Shown: piece after piece, positions 26,330 to 36,900 of the stretch | Position numbering within the stretch: position 1 is the stretch's first letter | How the letters are laid out: each line of letters begins with the position of its first letter | Assembly (NCBI GenBank): GCA_947179485.1 | Contig: OX359246.1 | Location: 41,767,632 to 41,831,631 of the forward strand | Reading direction: 5' to 3' | Length of the DNA: 64,000 nucleotides | Source: Allacma fusca | Lineage: Eukaryota; Arthropoda; Collembola; Symphypleona; Sminthuridae | Notes under the pieces: generated by a model | What the model was told of the DNA's origin: nothing | The model's database searches: none | The model's input: the letters and a program-made list of their open reading frames with translations, nothing else | Made by a program: the position numbers and the translations under genes

Positions 26330-26520
26330 AACAAATAAAATTGAGCTCGACTCGACTCGAAACAAAAATCCGGTGTAAATTTAACTTTTTGTCCCGAACT
26401 CGAACTCGGGACATTTGAGTCAGGAAAATTTTGTTGTACTCGAAATCGAGACCGTTAAAAAAATTTCTACCCGAAATCGACTCGAACTCGAACCGAAACC
26501 AGACCCAAAATGTACGTTTT
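26330..26520. repeat. Iterated CTCGAACTCGA-motif element fragment
   Basis: CTCGAACTCG and its complement recur on both strands (GAGCTCGACTCGACTCG, CCCGAACTCGAACTCGGG, ATCGACTCGAACTCGAAC). The style matches the other iterated-motif elements in the window, but no terminal repeats or target duplication are visible, so this is probably a fragment. Confidence 0.5.
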
Positions 26521-26765
26521 TTTTGTGAAAGTAAAATAATGCAGCAATCCCTGAGTAGATTTTTAATTTCATTATAATTATGTAGGTACAACCGGCAAAC
26601 TTCTCTTTATTTTCTGTCGATGAAGCTAGACGTTTATGCTAAATTAGAGGCGCGCAAGACCGATCAATTTACACGAATCAATTGTTGGTTCGGCATTTAG
26701 AAAAACTAGTTTATTTTTTTAGACAACATTTACATAAGTACATACATGAGAACCACTGAATATAC

Positions 26766-26845
26766 TGTTACGACATGATTAGAATAACCATAGTTTATTA
26801 TTGAGTCAAACAATTATTACTAGTTTTAGAAATAATGAATTTATA
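26766..26845 (+). repeat. LTR fragment related to the reduced LTR element
   Basis: TGTTACGACATGATTAG and the next ~65 bp match the first part of the LTR at 24,160-24,430, in the opposite orientation to that element. It starts at a true LTR edge and breaks off where the CAGGGATTTT-type repeat begins. Confidence 0.75.
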
Positions 26846-26855
26846 TTTTTATTTT

Positions 26856-27163
26856 AATATTTCTGGCAGGGAAAATCTCAAAGGGAAAGGATTTATTTTT
26901 ACGAACAGGGATTTTCAAATTTTTTCACGTGTTTTAGGGAAATTTGTTAAGCAAACAGGGATTTTTGGCTTGATTGGCCTAATTTTGCAGGGATTTCTCG
27001 TCTTGTAAGGGATTTTTTTTGCCAACAGGGATTTTGAAAATCGTTGACCTTTTTTTCAGCAGGGATTTTTGAAATCGTTGAGGACCTACCAACAGCGAGA
27101 TAATTGTCAGCAGGGAAATTCAGAAATGATCTTCCAGGGAGATTTACAAAAATCCGACCCCTG
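26856..27163 (-). mobile_element. CAGGGG hAT-like MITE (family C), truncated copy
   Basis: This is a reverse-orientation copy of the 30,386-30,776 element. It carries the interior made of repeated CAGGGATTTT and one complete end, ATCCGACCCCTG, at 27,163. The other end is missing next to the LTR fragment. Confidence 0.8.
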
Positions 27164-27493
27164 ATTCAAATACTGCTAAAAAGGATCACAAAGTAGAATG
27201 CACAATGCTCCAATACAAATACAAGATGTTACAATATCCATCCACGCAATCACACAACAATATCTCGAGTATTGAAACCCGGTGTAACGGTGTTAGATAT
27301 AGATAATTATGAAAAGACATAATCACACATTCCATGTTTAAGCATAGTGCTTACTCGGGTAGCACTAAGTTTTATTGGACTTTGAGTATGCATTTAAACT
27401 ACTTCTACACTACATCTAAACTAAAGTCGTTTCCACTATTCTACACTACATTTTAGGAACAATGGTGAACGGGCATTAGTAGTTACTAGTTAC
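27164..27493. other. Intergenic, nothing recognised
   Basis: No gene or repeat family seen. The last part (TAGTAGTTACTAGTTAC) supplies the target site of the next element. Confidence 0.4.
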
Positions 27494-28674
27494 TAGGGTA
27501 TGTCGATTGAAAATGCCCTGCAGTATTTGCCCGCCCAGCTGAAAACGCCCAAAATGCTTGCCCACATGCCCAACAATTGGGCATGTGGGCAGCTTTTGAA
27601 AATGCCTTGATTTTGGGCATTTTGGGCAGGGCAAGTTTGGCATTTTGGGCATTTTCACAGCACCAAAATTGGATTACTAGCATATATTCAGAATATCCAT
27701 TCAAATGCATGCAAGCGCAGCCAAGGAAACGTTACAAATGTGAATGTCTGGTTATTCGCTTTTTCGTAATATATTATAATGGCAAAAACATCCAAATCAA
27801 TTTAATTTCATTGACATGAAGTGATATCATTTATCACTCTTATGAAAATGTCTATGTAAACAATATTATGAAATAAATTTACATATGCGTCACTGACGGG
27901 CGGGCAGAAATATTATTATTTTCTTTTGAAGTACGAACTCCTAAATTAAAAATCTGATGGTAAGGGATCATTCAAAATTTTAATGGGTGATGAAGTTGAA
28001 TTTTATACTCATTTTATTCCGCATCACTATTGTCTGCAGTTCGCAACGATCAACCAAAAATGGCTCCAGTAAAAACTAATATATCCTCCATACAGGTCCC
28101 TAAATATTGTTGTTTCTAGTTTAATGGTGTATAAAACAATTATTGTACGGGTTCAACTTTTAACCGAAAAGACAATTCAATCGCAGTAATATACATGTAT
28201 ATGGGTATGTGAATATTTCCAGGATGGTGGAAGTTCATTTTACATCGTCTGCAGTTTCCAAAAATAGTTCCTAGAATAATTTAATTTATAGCCGTATCGT
28301 GTACAGGTGTTTCACAAATTGTAATGTTCAATATGGCATATGGCATCCAAACGTATTTCATCACCGGCTGAATTAACTTCGTCAACATAATGACATAAAT
28401 CTAATAAAATTGTCAAGGTAATTTCGAACGGTTTTTCTCCAAAATTACAAAGATATTTTCAAATCCATTGTCAAACTGTATAAATTGTTCTATTATATTC
28501 CACGATTCTGCCCAAAATGCCCAATTTGTCCTCGATGAAAATGCCCAAAATGCCCTTGCCCAATATGCCCTATTATGCCGCCCTCGCTCTGAAATGAAAA
28601 TTCCCAAAATGCCCTGGCATTTTGGGCGGGCAAGTTGCCCAAAATGCCGGGCATTTTCAAATCGACATACCTTA
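27494..28674. mobile_element. Non-autonomous hAT-like element (family A), 1,181 bp with perfect 8-bp TSD
   Basis: The termini are TAGGGTATGTCGATT on the left and its near-perfect inverse (TAAGGTATGTCGATT) on the right. The element is flanked by CTAGTTAC on both sides (27,486-27,493 and 28,675-28,682), a perfect 8-bp duplication as left by hAT transposases. Each end is followed by 150-170 bp in which GCCCAAAATGCC and its complement are iterated (27,505-27,660 and 28,507-28,655). These look like expanded subterminal transposase-binding sites. The central ~850 bp is AT-rich and non-coding. It has no transposase, so it must rely on one elsewhere. The hAT assignment is inferred from TSD length and terminal style. 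Confidence 0.85.
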
Positions 28675-28856
28675 CTAGTTACTACTATTTACTTGCCTGC
28701 CGATGTCTCGTTCGTCCTACACTACCAATAAATATTATTTTATTTCATTTTCAACCACTCGTCTACTTTTTGCCACCATCTGTTTTCCACTACCACTACT
28801 AAAAAGTAGAGTAGTGTGGCCATCTCTGAGAGAATTTGTGCAAACGACATTTTTGT
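28675..28856. other. Intergenic, nothing recognised
   Basis: Holds CACTACCA-type repeats and a small palindrome (ACTACTAAAAAGTAGAGTAGT) but no gene signal. Confidence 0.4.
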
Positions 28857-29039
28857 GCAGGGATTTTCAAATTGGTTCAACTGTTTTGACAGACATTTTT
28901 AAATTTGTAGGCGTGTTGCCGCGACATTTGTTATGCAAACAGGGAATTTCAGATTGGTTGACATTATTTATCAGGGATTTGAGGTATTATTAAATTCAGA
29001 AATGATTTTCCACGGAGATTTACAAAACTCCGACCCCTG
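28857..29039 (-). mobile_element. Family C hAT-like MITE, diverged partial copy
   Basis: CAGGGATTTTCAAATTGG and later blocks match the 30,386 element in reverse orientation, ending in CTCCGACCCCTG at 29,039. It is shortened and more diverged than the other copies. Confidence 0.7.
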
Positions 29040-29109
29040 CACTTAGGATTCGTCTTAATAATTTGCAAAGTACCAGCATTACCACGTAAAATAATCATGT
29101 ACTTCATAG

Positions 29110-29541
29110 CAGGGTTGGTTTGGTTTAAACCAAATGATTTAAACCATGGTTTAAACCATGGTTTAAACCAAACGGTTTTTTTATAAAAACCAATGGTTTA
29201 AACCAAACACCTGAAATTTTAATATTTTCAATCCAAAATGCTTATATTTCGTCGTGCACAAAACTTGTGCAGTTACTGTGATTTTGTGCAGTCAAACTTT
29301 AGTGAAGTAAATAATACTACTAGCTTTTAGTCTTGTTCATTTAGAAATTCGGAATCGTTTGTAGAATGAAAAACGCCAAACTTAAGTTTATGCTGCAAAG
29401 TTATCGTTAAAATTATATCAAAATTATTAAATATTTAACACTTTGTGATACTTACTGAGTTTAGGATTGAAAATTTGTTTAAACCAAAAAAACCTGGTTG
29501 TTTGGTTTTATTGAAAAAAACCAAAAAAACCCCCAACCCTG
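29110..29541. mobile_element. hAT-like MITE (family B), 432 bp with perfect 8-bp TSD
   Basis: It begins CAGGGTTGGTTTGG and ends CCCCCAACCCTG. CTTCATAG flanks both sides (29,102-29,109 and 29,542-29,549), a perfect 8-bp duplication. The first ~90 bp iterate GGTTTAAACCA and the last ~70 bp iterate AACCAAAAAAACC. The middle is non-coding. The long run of GGTTTAAACC palindromes allows extensive hairpin folding. Confidence 0.87.
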
Positions 29542-29549
29542 CTTCATAG

Positions 29550-30385
29550 TTACTCCAAATTAAAGAAATATTTGTAGAGGTCACCTAGAAACCTGCCGAC
29601 CGTAATGTTCCCTGGCAAAATGCCAGAATCCTTTTTAGTAGCTGATTCAGTAAGGAAAATGTTTCGATGTCTTTAATGAAGACAACCATATAATAATCTA
29701 TTTGATATACATGCATATATGTGACATAAAACTGTCATTTGTTTACGCAGCAACTCTAACTGCTTATTAATATTATCTCTCTAATTGCTAATAAATAGTT
29801 TGGCAGTGTCATATGTTTTTCTCTATAAATAATCGAAGTACGAATGCCTTCAGTAAATTGATGTATACATGCATCAACGACATATTCATTTATTTGGGTT
29901 AGATGGCAATCCGAGTATATTCATCTTACATGATGGTAACAATGATGACTGTTCTACTATTCTAGTGGTTAGAATTGAATACATTATTCTAAGAATTTTT
30001 TACTTTAAAAATATTGTCAATAAAAAATTATACTTGCACAGCTGCTTCCCAAACTAAGCACAAGTACTGTTGAAGATCATAACATAATAAAACATATAAT
30101 ATAAAATAAAACAAAAAGCATCATGATTTCAAGCAATATTCTCTATTATCCCTGGTAATACAATCGAATCTGAAATAAGATTTTCAAAAATATTTTCGGA
30201 TTTCGGACGCCAATTAATCCGTGGGAACTAGTTCCTTGCATGTACTTCATAACGACTTTATAGCAAATTAATAATTAGCTATAAAGTTATCAAAGCTAAT
30301 ACTTTCAAAATAAAATACTTCGAGAATCTTGAGACATACAGAACCTTTTTTTAGCCTTAATCAAAACCGCAGGATTGGTTAAGGG
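29550..30385. other. Intergenic, no gene recognised
   Basis: AT-rich. A 62-codon frame at 29,869-30,057 has no recognisable features. CATATATGTGACATAAAAC near 29,713 and simple AT runs near 30,090-30,120 are the only patterns seen. Confidence 0.45.
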
Positions 30386-30776
30386 CAGGGGTCGGATTTT
30401 TGTAAATCTCCCTGGAAGATTATTTCCGAATTTCCTTGCTGACTATTTTCTCCCTGCTGGTAGGTCCTCAACGATTTCAAAAATCCCTGCTGAGAAAAAG
30501 GTCAACGATTTTCAAAATCCCTGTTGGTCAAAAAAATCCCTTACAAGACGTGAAATCCCTGCCAAATTATGCAAATCAATCTGAAAATTCCTGTTTGCTT
30601 AACAAATTTCCCTGAAACCCGTCAACAAATTTGAAAATCCCTGCCAAAAAAAAGGTCAACGATTTTAAAAATCCCTGTTCGTAAAAATAAATCCCTTCCC
30701 TTTGAGATTTTCCCTGCCAGAAATATTTTTTCCCTTGGAAGATTCTCCCCGTCTTCCTACAAAAATCCGACCCCTG
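30386..30776 (+). mobile_element. hAT-like MITE (family C), intact 391-bp copy with perfect 8-bp TSD
   Basis: The terminal inverted repeats are CAGGGGTCGGATTTTTGTA on the left and the exact inverse on the right. GTTAAGGG lies directly on both sides (30,378-30,385 and 30,777-30,784). The interior iterates CCCTG and AAATCCCTG on one strand at intervals of about 25-35 bp, interleaved with GTCAACGATTTT. There is no coding capacity. Other copies or pieces are at 26,856, 28,857, 39,578 and 39,775, so this family has been repeatedly active here. Confidence 0.92.
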
Positions 30777-30784
30777 GTTAAGGG

Positions 30785-31811
30785 TAAATCAAGTGTGTAT
30801 ATACTAATATTAAATATCAATCAAGGAATCTGTATAGTCATAATTTACATATTCTTAGCAAAAGTACTTATGATTTATATGTAATTTAATACATTACTTT
30901 CACTTACTAGTTATACTGATTACAAGAACCAATACTATATGATCGCAATTATTTGTATGGGCAACCACACATTGTTTTAATTACAACTCTGAATTACCAC
31001 ATTGGATTGATTATAACTGTTGTCCTGTGCTGTAGGGAAATACAACTCAGGTAGTTTCAGTGAAATGTGTGATGCATTATTCCTATTGAACCAGTACTGC
31101 TCTATCTCGTATGCTTCCACACGTTTATATTTTATTGTCCCTGCGTCGATGACATCTGCTTTTGTAATTTGGTTTCTATACAAGATATATTCCAGGTACG
31201 CATGCAAACTCGCCTATTGTGCGTTCATCCTATGACCTACGCACACAAAGGCATACAGGCAACCTCAAACAAGGTAATACTTTCAAGGACTGCAGTAAAA
31301 TCAACCTTCTTAAAAACGTAAGGCTCGAATAACTTAGTAAAAATTGTAATATTATTTGTAATCCAATTATGTAGATTCTTAATGCACATATGTATTTCTT
31401 GCTGCAAATACCAGTAGAGAATAAAAATATACCATCAAAATATTAAATATCATGTAAACTTATTCGACAGCGTTTTACTAACTACTACTACTTTAAACTT
31501 ACAATCAGCTGAAATACAACCATAGGTAGTGTTTAAGGATTTTTGCGCATTTTTTCGCACACTAAGGTTTAGATTTGAACAACACACAGAATGGCAGAAC
31601 GCATTTGAAAATTGTGAAAACGCATTTCAAACAAAAATCTCATGTTAAATTTAAACTACCAGAGCAATCTATACAGAATGTTACAAAGCATGTTATACCA
31701 CCACGTCTTATTTGAAACAATTTTCAAAATTATAAATTTTCCAATTTTCCTTCAAGTTACTTCCACACTATAGGAACCACGCTTGCGAAATAAAATTCAT
31801 CGATTAAATTC
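30785..31811. other. Intergenic, no gene recognised
   Basis: Overlapping small frames on opposite strands at 30,977-31,235 have no recognisable family features. TAGTTTCAG at 31,054-31,062 is acceptor-like but has no supporting partner. The rest is AT-rich. Confidence 0.45.
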
Positions 31812-33808
31812 ATTTCCTCACCAGCCGTTGAGAAAAATTGCCCTCCCCGCCCTGATCTTCATAAGGCGACCGGGGAGGGTTGCCAAAGGCACAACTCCTT
31901 CGCCCTATGAAGATTGGGGGGAGTTGTGCCTACAAAAAGAAATGTTGCTAGTCGGAAATTTCTACGGTGACTCGGAAAGAACGTGGAAACACGTTCGAGT
32001 CCTTGAGATGTCAAAGAGTAACCAGGCTTACTGTAACAATTAGCTAATTTGACTAGAGATTTTCAAAATTCCTTTTCTCACTAGCAGTTGAGAAAGATTC
32101 CCCTCCCCGCCCTGATCTTCATAAGGCGACCGGGGAGGGTTGCCGAAGGCACAACTCCTTCGCCCTATGAAGATTGGGGGGAGTTGTGCCTACAAAAAGA
32201 AATGTTGCTAGTCGGAAATTTCTACGGTGACTCGGAAAGAACGTGGAAACACGTTCGAGTCCTTGAGATGTCAAAGAGTAACCAGGCATACTGTAACACC
32301 TAGCTAATTTGACTAGAGATTTTCAAAATTCCTTTCCTCACCAGCAGTTGAGAAAGATTCCCCTCCCCGCCCTGATCTTCATAAGGCGACCGGGGAGGGT
32401 TGCCGAAGGCACAACTCCTTCGCCCTATGAAGATTGGGGGGAGTTGTGCCTGCAAAAAGAAATGTTGCTAGTCGGAAATTTCTACGGTGACTCGGAAAGA
32501 ACGTGGAAACACGTTCGAGTCCTTGAGATCTCAAAGAGTAACCAGGCATACTGTAACAATTAGCTAATTTGACTAGAGATTTTCAAAATTCCTTTTCTCA
32601 CTAGCAGTTGAGAAAAATTGCCCTCCCCGCCCTGATCTTCATAAGGCGACCGGGGAGGGTTGCCAAAGGCACAACTCCTTCGCCCTATGAAGATTGGGGG
32701 GAGTTGTGCCTACAAAAAGAAATGTTGCTAGTCGGAAATTTCTACGGTGACTCGGAAAGAACGTGGAAACACGTTCGAGTCCTTGAGATCTCAAAGAGTA
32801 ACCAGGCATACTGTAACAATTAGCTAATTTGACTAGAGATTTTCAAAATTCCTTTTCTCACTAGCAGTTGAGAAAAATTGCCCTCCCCGCCCTGATCTTC
32901 ATAAGGCGACCGGGGAGGGTTGCCAAAGGCACAACTCCTTCGCCCTATGAAGATTGGGGGGAGTTGTGCCTACAAAAAGAAATGTTGCTAGTCGGAAATT
33001 TCTACGGTGACTCGGAAAGAACGTGGAAACACGTTCGAGTCCTTGAGATGTCAAAGAGTAACCAGGCATACTGTAACACCTAGCTAATTTGACTAGAGAT
33101 TTTCAAAATTCCTTTCCTCACCAGCAGTTGAGAAAGATTCCCCTCCCCGCCCTGATCTTCATAAGGCGACCGGGGAGGGTTGCCGAAGGCACAACTCCTT
33201 CGCCCTATGAAGATTGGGGGGAGTTGTGCCTACAAAAAGAAATGTTGCTAGTCGGAAATTTCTACGGTGACTCGGAAAGAACGTGGAAACACGTTCGAGT
33301 CCTTGAGATGTCAAAGAGTAACCAGGCATACTGTAACAATTAGCTAATTTGACTAGAGATTTTCAAAATTCCTTTTCTCACTAGCAGTTGAGAAAAATTC
33401 CCCTCCCCGCCCTGATCTTCATAAGGCGACCGGGGAGGGTTGCCGAAGGCACAACTCCTTCGCCCTATGAAGATTGGGGGGAGTTGTGCCTACAAAAAGA
33501 AATGTTGCTAGTCGGAAATTTCTACGGTGACTCGGAAAGAACGTGGAAACACGTTCGAGTCCTTGAGATCTCAAAGAGTAACCAGGCATACTGTAACAAT
33601 TAGCTAATTTGACTAGAGATTTTCAAAATTGCTTTTCTCACTAGCAGTTGAGAAAGATTCCCCTCCCCGCCCTGATCTTCATAAGGCGACCGGGGAGGGT
33701 TGCCGAAGGCACAACTCCTTCGCCCTATGAAGATTGGGGGGAGTTGTGCCTATAAAAAGAAATGTTGCTAGTCGGAAATTTCTACGGTGACTCGGAAAGA
33801 ACGTGGAA
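31812..33808 (+). repeat. 260-bp tandem repeat array, about 7.7 units, hairpin-rich
   Basis: Eight units start at about 31,821, 32,081, 32,341, 32,601, 32,861, 33,121, 33,381 and 33,641; the last stops near 33,808. Units are more than 95% alike by eye. Variant bases (AACACC versus AACAAT at the unit end, GAGATG versus GAGATC, TTGCCAAAGG versus TTGCCGAAGG) suggest a three-unit, 780-bp higher-order repeat: units 2-4 resemble 5-7. Each unit carries three hairpins (unit 1: 31,841-31,879, 31,888-31,930 and 31,979-31,996). A 71-84 codon frame repeats in each unit, but 260 is not a multiple of 3 and the frame closes every time, so it is probably not protein coding. The array sits just upstream of the spliced gene at 33,973. 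Confidence 0.95.
31841..31996 (+). other. Structured core of the 260-bp unit (possible ncRNA or cruciform), unit 1
   Basis: Hairpin 1 pairs CCCTCCCC (31,841-31,848) with GGGGAGGG (31,872-31,879). Hairpin 2 pairs GGCACAACTCC (31,888-31,898) with GGAGTTGTGCC (31,920-31,930). The loop of hairpin 1 holds CTTCATAAGGCG and the loop of hairpin 2 holds CGCCCTATGAAG, which are complementary at 11 of 12 positions. The pair could therefore form a kissing complex or refold into one long hairpin. Hairpin 3 is GAACGTG-GAAA-CACGTTC, a perfect 7-bp stem with a GNRA-type loop, and runs into GTTCGAGTCC (31,993-32,002), a good match to the RNA polymerase III B-box. No convincing A-box was found. Not a known ncRNA to me. 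Confidence 0.45.
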
Positions 33809-33972
33809 GCGCGTCCGGCACTCTTTGTTTTTGTACGCTCTAGTTGTCATGGAAGTTCTCGTGTACGACAATAAATAAAACAAGCAATATGAATACAAAC
33901 ATCTCATTGTTTGGATTTGACGACTTTTCGATGCTGTATGAACAATGTGTCCCTCGAACTTGAACTGTCAAG
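33809..33972 (+). promoter_or_regulatory. 5' flank of the spliced gene
   Basis: Unique sequence between the 260-bp array and the ATG at 33,973. No TATA box of quality was seen. The last repeat unit ends 164 bp upstream of the start codon, so the array could act on this promoter, but that is inference. Confidence 0.3.
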
Positions 33973-36900
33973 ATGTCTTTCGAGACTGTTCGGTTTTCTC
34001 AGGCTGACATTAAGAATATTAACCTTGGGAAACGCCGTCCCTTGAATCCGTTGAACTGGGCAGACCGGAAAAATAAAATCAAGAAGGACAAGGGTTTGTC
34101 GTACAAGGTTTTAAAAGGACGAAGGGCTGGTTTGACAGTCCCTGCTCTCATTCAGCCAACCGGTGTAAGCTTTTTCAAAACCTGTTATCCCATGATTATA
34201 GTTGTACAGTCGACTCTCTTTATAGCGTCTATCTCTATAGAGTCACTCTACCTAGAGAGACAACCTGGGTTCTTCCCAAGCTATATTATATGATAATTTC
34301 TCCCTTTATAGCGTCACTCGTTATAACGTCATTTCCTTTATAAACTGGCTTTTATCTAGCCGTAACGTCATGTTGTCGTTACAACGCATCAAACATAGCT
34401 GCAAATAATATACTGGTGCTGTGATTTTAATGCTATTTTTATTCTTTAGTTTCACTTATTGCATTGGCTTATAATGTCGCGACGCTATAAAAACCTGGAA
34501 GAAACTTTTTATTGTAAATACATGTGAATGCGCTGTTTACGACATTGATTAAGCCCCATGCAGGAAAATCCCAATTTTCAAGCTTTTAAATTTATTTTCG
34601 GATCCAGTAAAGAACTGGCATTCACAGTTTACCGTGGTCGGGTATATTCCCTCGGGAGATATTACCTGCGTAGACAACCCCTCTGACATAATCCTTTTGT
34701 AGATAATCCCTCCCAATATGGAGATAATCCCTCTGTTAGAAACAATCGAAGCATTTTTTAATGGCAACGCTATGTCGTCAATAAATAAAATTAACACTGG
34801 ATTAATAATAAATTACATTTAGTTCGATTACAACTACAGTGAATATCGCAAATAGCAGTAGCTTATATTTAGGTTAAGGGGTTAGGTTTATGTTCAGGTT
34901 TACATTTTCCGGAGTAATCAAACGGGAAAGTAAATTAAAGCATTTGCAATTTACAGCGATTTATTTGTAAATAATATGCTATCAAGATCACAAACAATTA
35001 ATTTTAAAGTAGTCGTATAAAAACATTGAAGCATGATTGCTGATTTAGTCAATCGTAGAAGAACTCTCACTCCTGAAGAAATTCGTGAAGTCAATCCTGA
35101 ACAGCTTCGAGGAATTCCGAATGGTTTTTCTCACTTTGAAACAGAGCAAGTCGAGAAAACAATGTTTTCGAATACAATCGGGAGCAGGTAGAAGTTAACT
35201 ACTGACTGACCGAGTCTCATTCATTTTGAACTATAGAGAATTGCGGTTTATTTACTTAAGCAAGTCAATGTATTTAGCGAAATAAGAATAGCCGTAGTTT
35301 CTTATTGTTTTTGTTATGATTTGGATGCAACGAATTAGGAATCACAGTTACTATAGCAACTGCAATGTAAGTTGCAGTGACTCCTGCTGTCGTACAACCA
35401 ACCTATGCGACGGAGGTATAATCTCCAACTGCAGGAGGGAATATATCCGGAGGGATTATCACTGGAGATATTTTGTGCGGAGGGGAAATGTCGGAGGGCT
35501 TATCTCCATACTCCGTTTTAACAGAGTTACAATTTTCATTGTTTTAAAACTTTTGTAAATGTTCTGAGAAGTGTCTTCTTGAGATTCACAAAACATTTTA
35601 GTCAATCCTGACCTTTGTTTTTATAGGTGCTTGTGGCGAAAAACTTCGCAAAAATATTATTTATTTATTAATATTAACCATTTTAAGGGTCGCGTCAGCC
35701 CCCTGTAAAATAGCCATGTCCGTACGTCCGTGTGTCTTTCCACAGGATTACGCAAAAACCGATCGTCCGATTTGAATGAAATTTTTTGTGGACATTACTT
35801 GTGTCTAACGTAAGGCTACGTTCGTAGTTGGTTGAAATCAGCCGGATAGTTTTTGAGAAAAAACTCTTGAAATTTTGAACTTCAAGTCAAATGACAGCTA
35901 TCTCTAAAACTACTGGATCGATTTCAACGAAATTGTTTGTGAATATTTCTCATGTAAATCGGAATGGTTATTGCTTATACTGTTGAAATCGACCCGATAG
36001 TTTTTTGAATAAAATTCTGCAACTTTGAAAAAAGCTCAAAATTCATCCTGCTTTGACGGCGGTGGCTGACGCCACCCTACGCGAAACCTCAAATTATCGC
36101 GTAACGATGATTTTTATTCTCATTCTACATATACATATAGTATGTGCTACTGAGATGAAACGAGACCTGACTTCAGTTTAACTAAAAACGAAAAATTTGA
36201 CCACTATAGACAGGGACCACTATATAAGTATATAGTGGTAAGGGTTTAGTATATAAATACATACACATCCCGTCATACCAGCACGAATCCGACAACGTTT
36301 TACTTACAGTATATATACATTATTGAAAATCTGTTATTTTACACTTTTTTAAAATAGTCACTAATTTTTTCTGCTTCTGACTTCGAATTTTAATTTTTGC
36401 ATTTCTTTGAGAGACTGAGGACTTTGTGTAAATTTGGTCGAATCATTACTAAATTATTTGAGTTATTGCAAAGAAACTAATAATTTATATTATGCTGATT
36501 AAAAGCAACTAGTAATTAATTTAAAATATTTCAATGTACTAATAAGAAAAAAAGTACTTAAGCACACCGGACAAAATAAATAAGCATTTGATTTAGTACA
36601 CATACATACATACAATATGAAACCGCTGCAAATATAAACGTAGTCCAAATTCCAAATGCATTTTATTGAGCTAAACTCAAGCAGCTATGCTATTGGTTCG
36701 GGTTTGCGAGATGTACTCCTTCACTCTGACTGGCTGACCACTATATACAGGTCCTTCAAGCTGCATTTTTAACTGAAAGGGGTATGATCATTAGTCCAAT
36801 ATGAGCAGGTTTCCACTATATAGAAAACCATTATATGGAGAGAGTTTCCTATGTTAAAGGATAGGAGTTGGGACCGGGAAGTAAAATGTGTCCACTATTA

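Noticed and set aside
27476-28731. Frames with repeated NAQNA or MPKMP in the 27.5-28.7 kb element
   Set aside because: They are translations of the GCCCAAAATGCC motif inside a non-autonomous transposon.
31841-32002. Hammerhead ribozyme, spliced-leader RNA, 5S rRNA or U-snRNA in the 260-bp unit
   Set aside because: No CTGATGA/GAAAC hammerhead core, no clear Sm site with an SL-type donor, and no match to remembered 5S or U1-U6 sequences. A lone B-box match is not enough for a Pol III gene call.
31783-33603. 71-86 codon frames repeated in the 260-bp array as a gene family
   Set aside because: The unit is not a multiple of 3, each frame closes within its unit, the frames overlap conserved hairpins, and no protein family is recognised.
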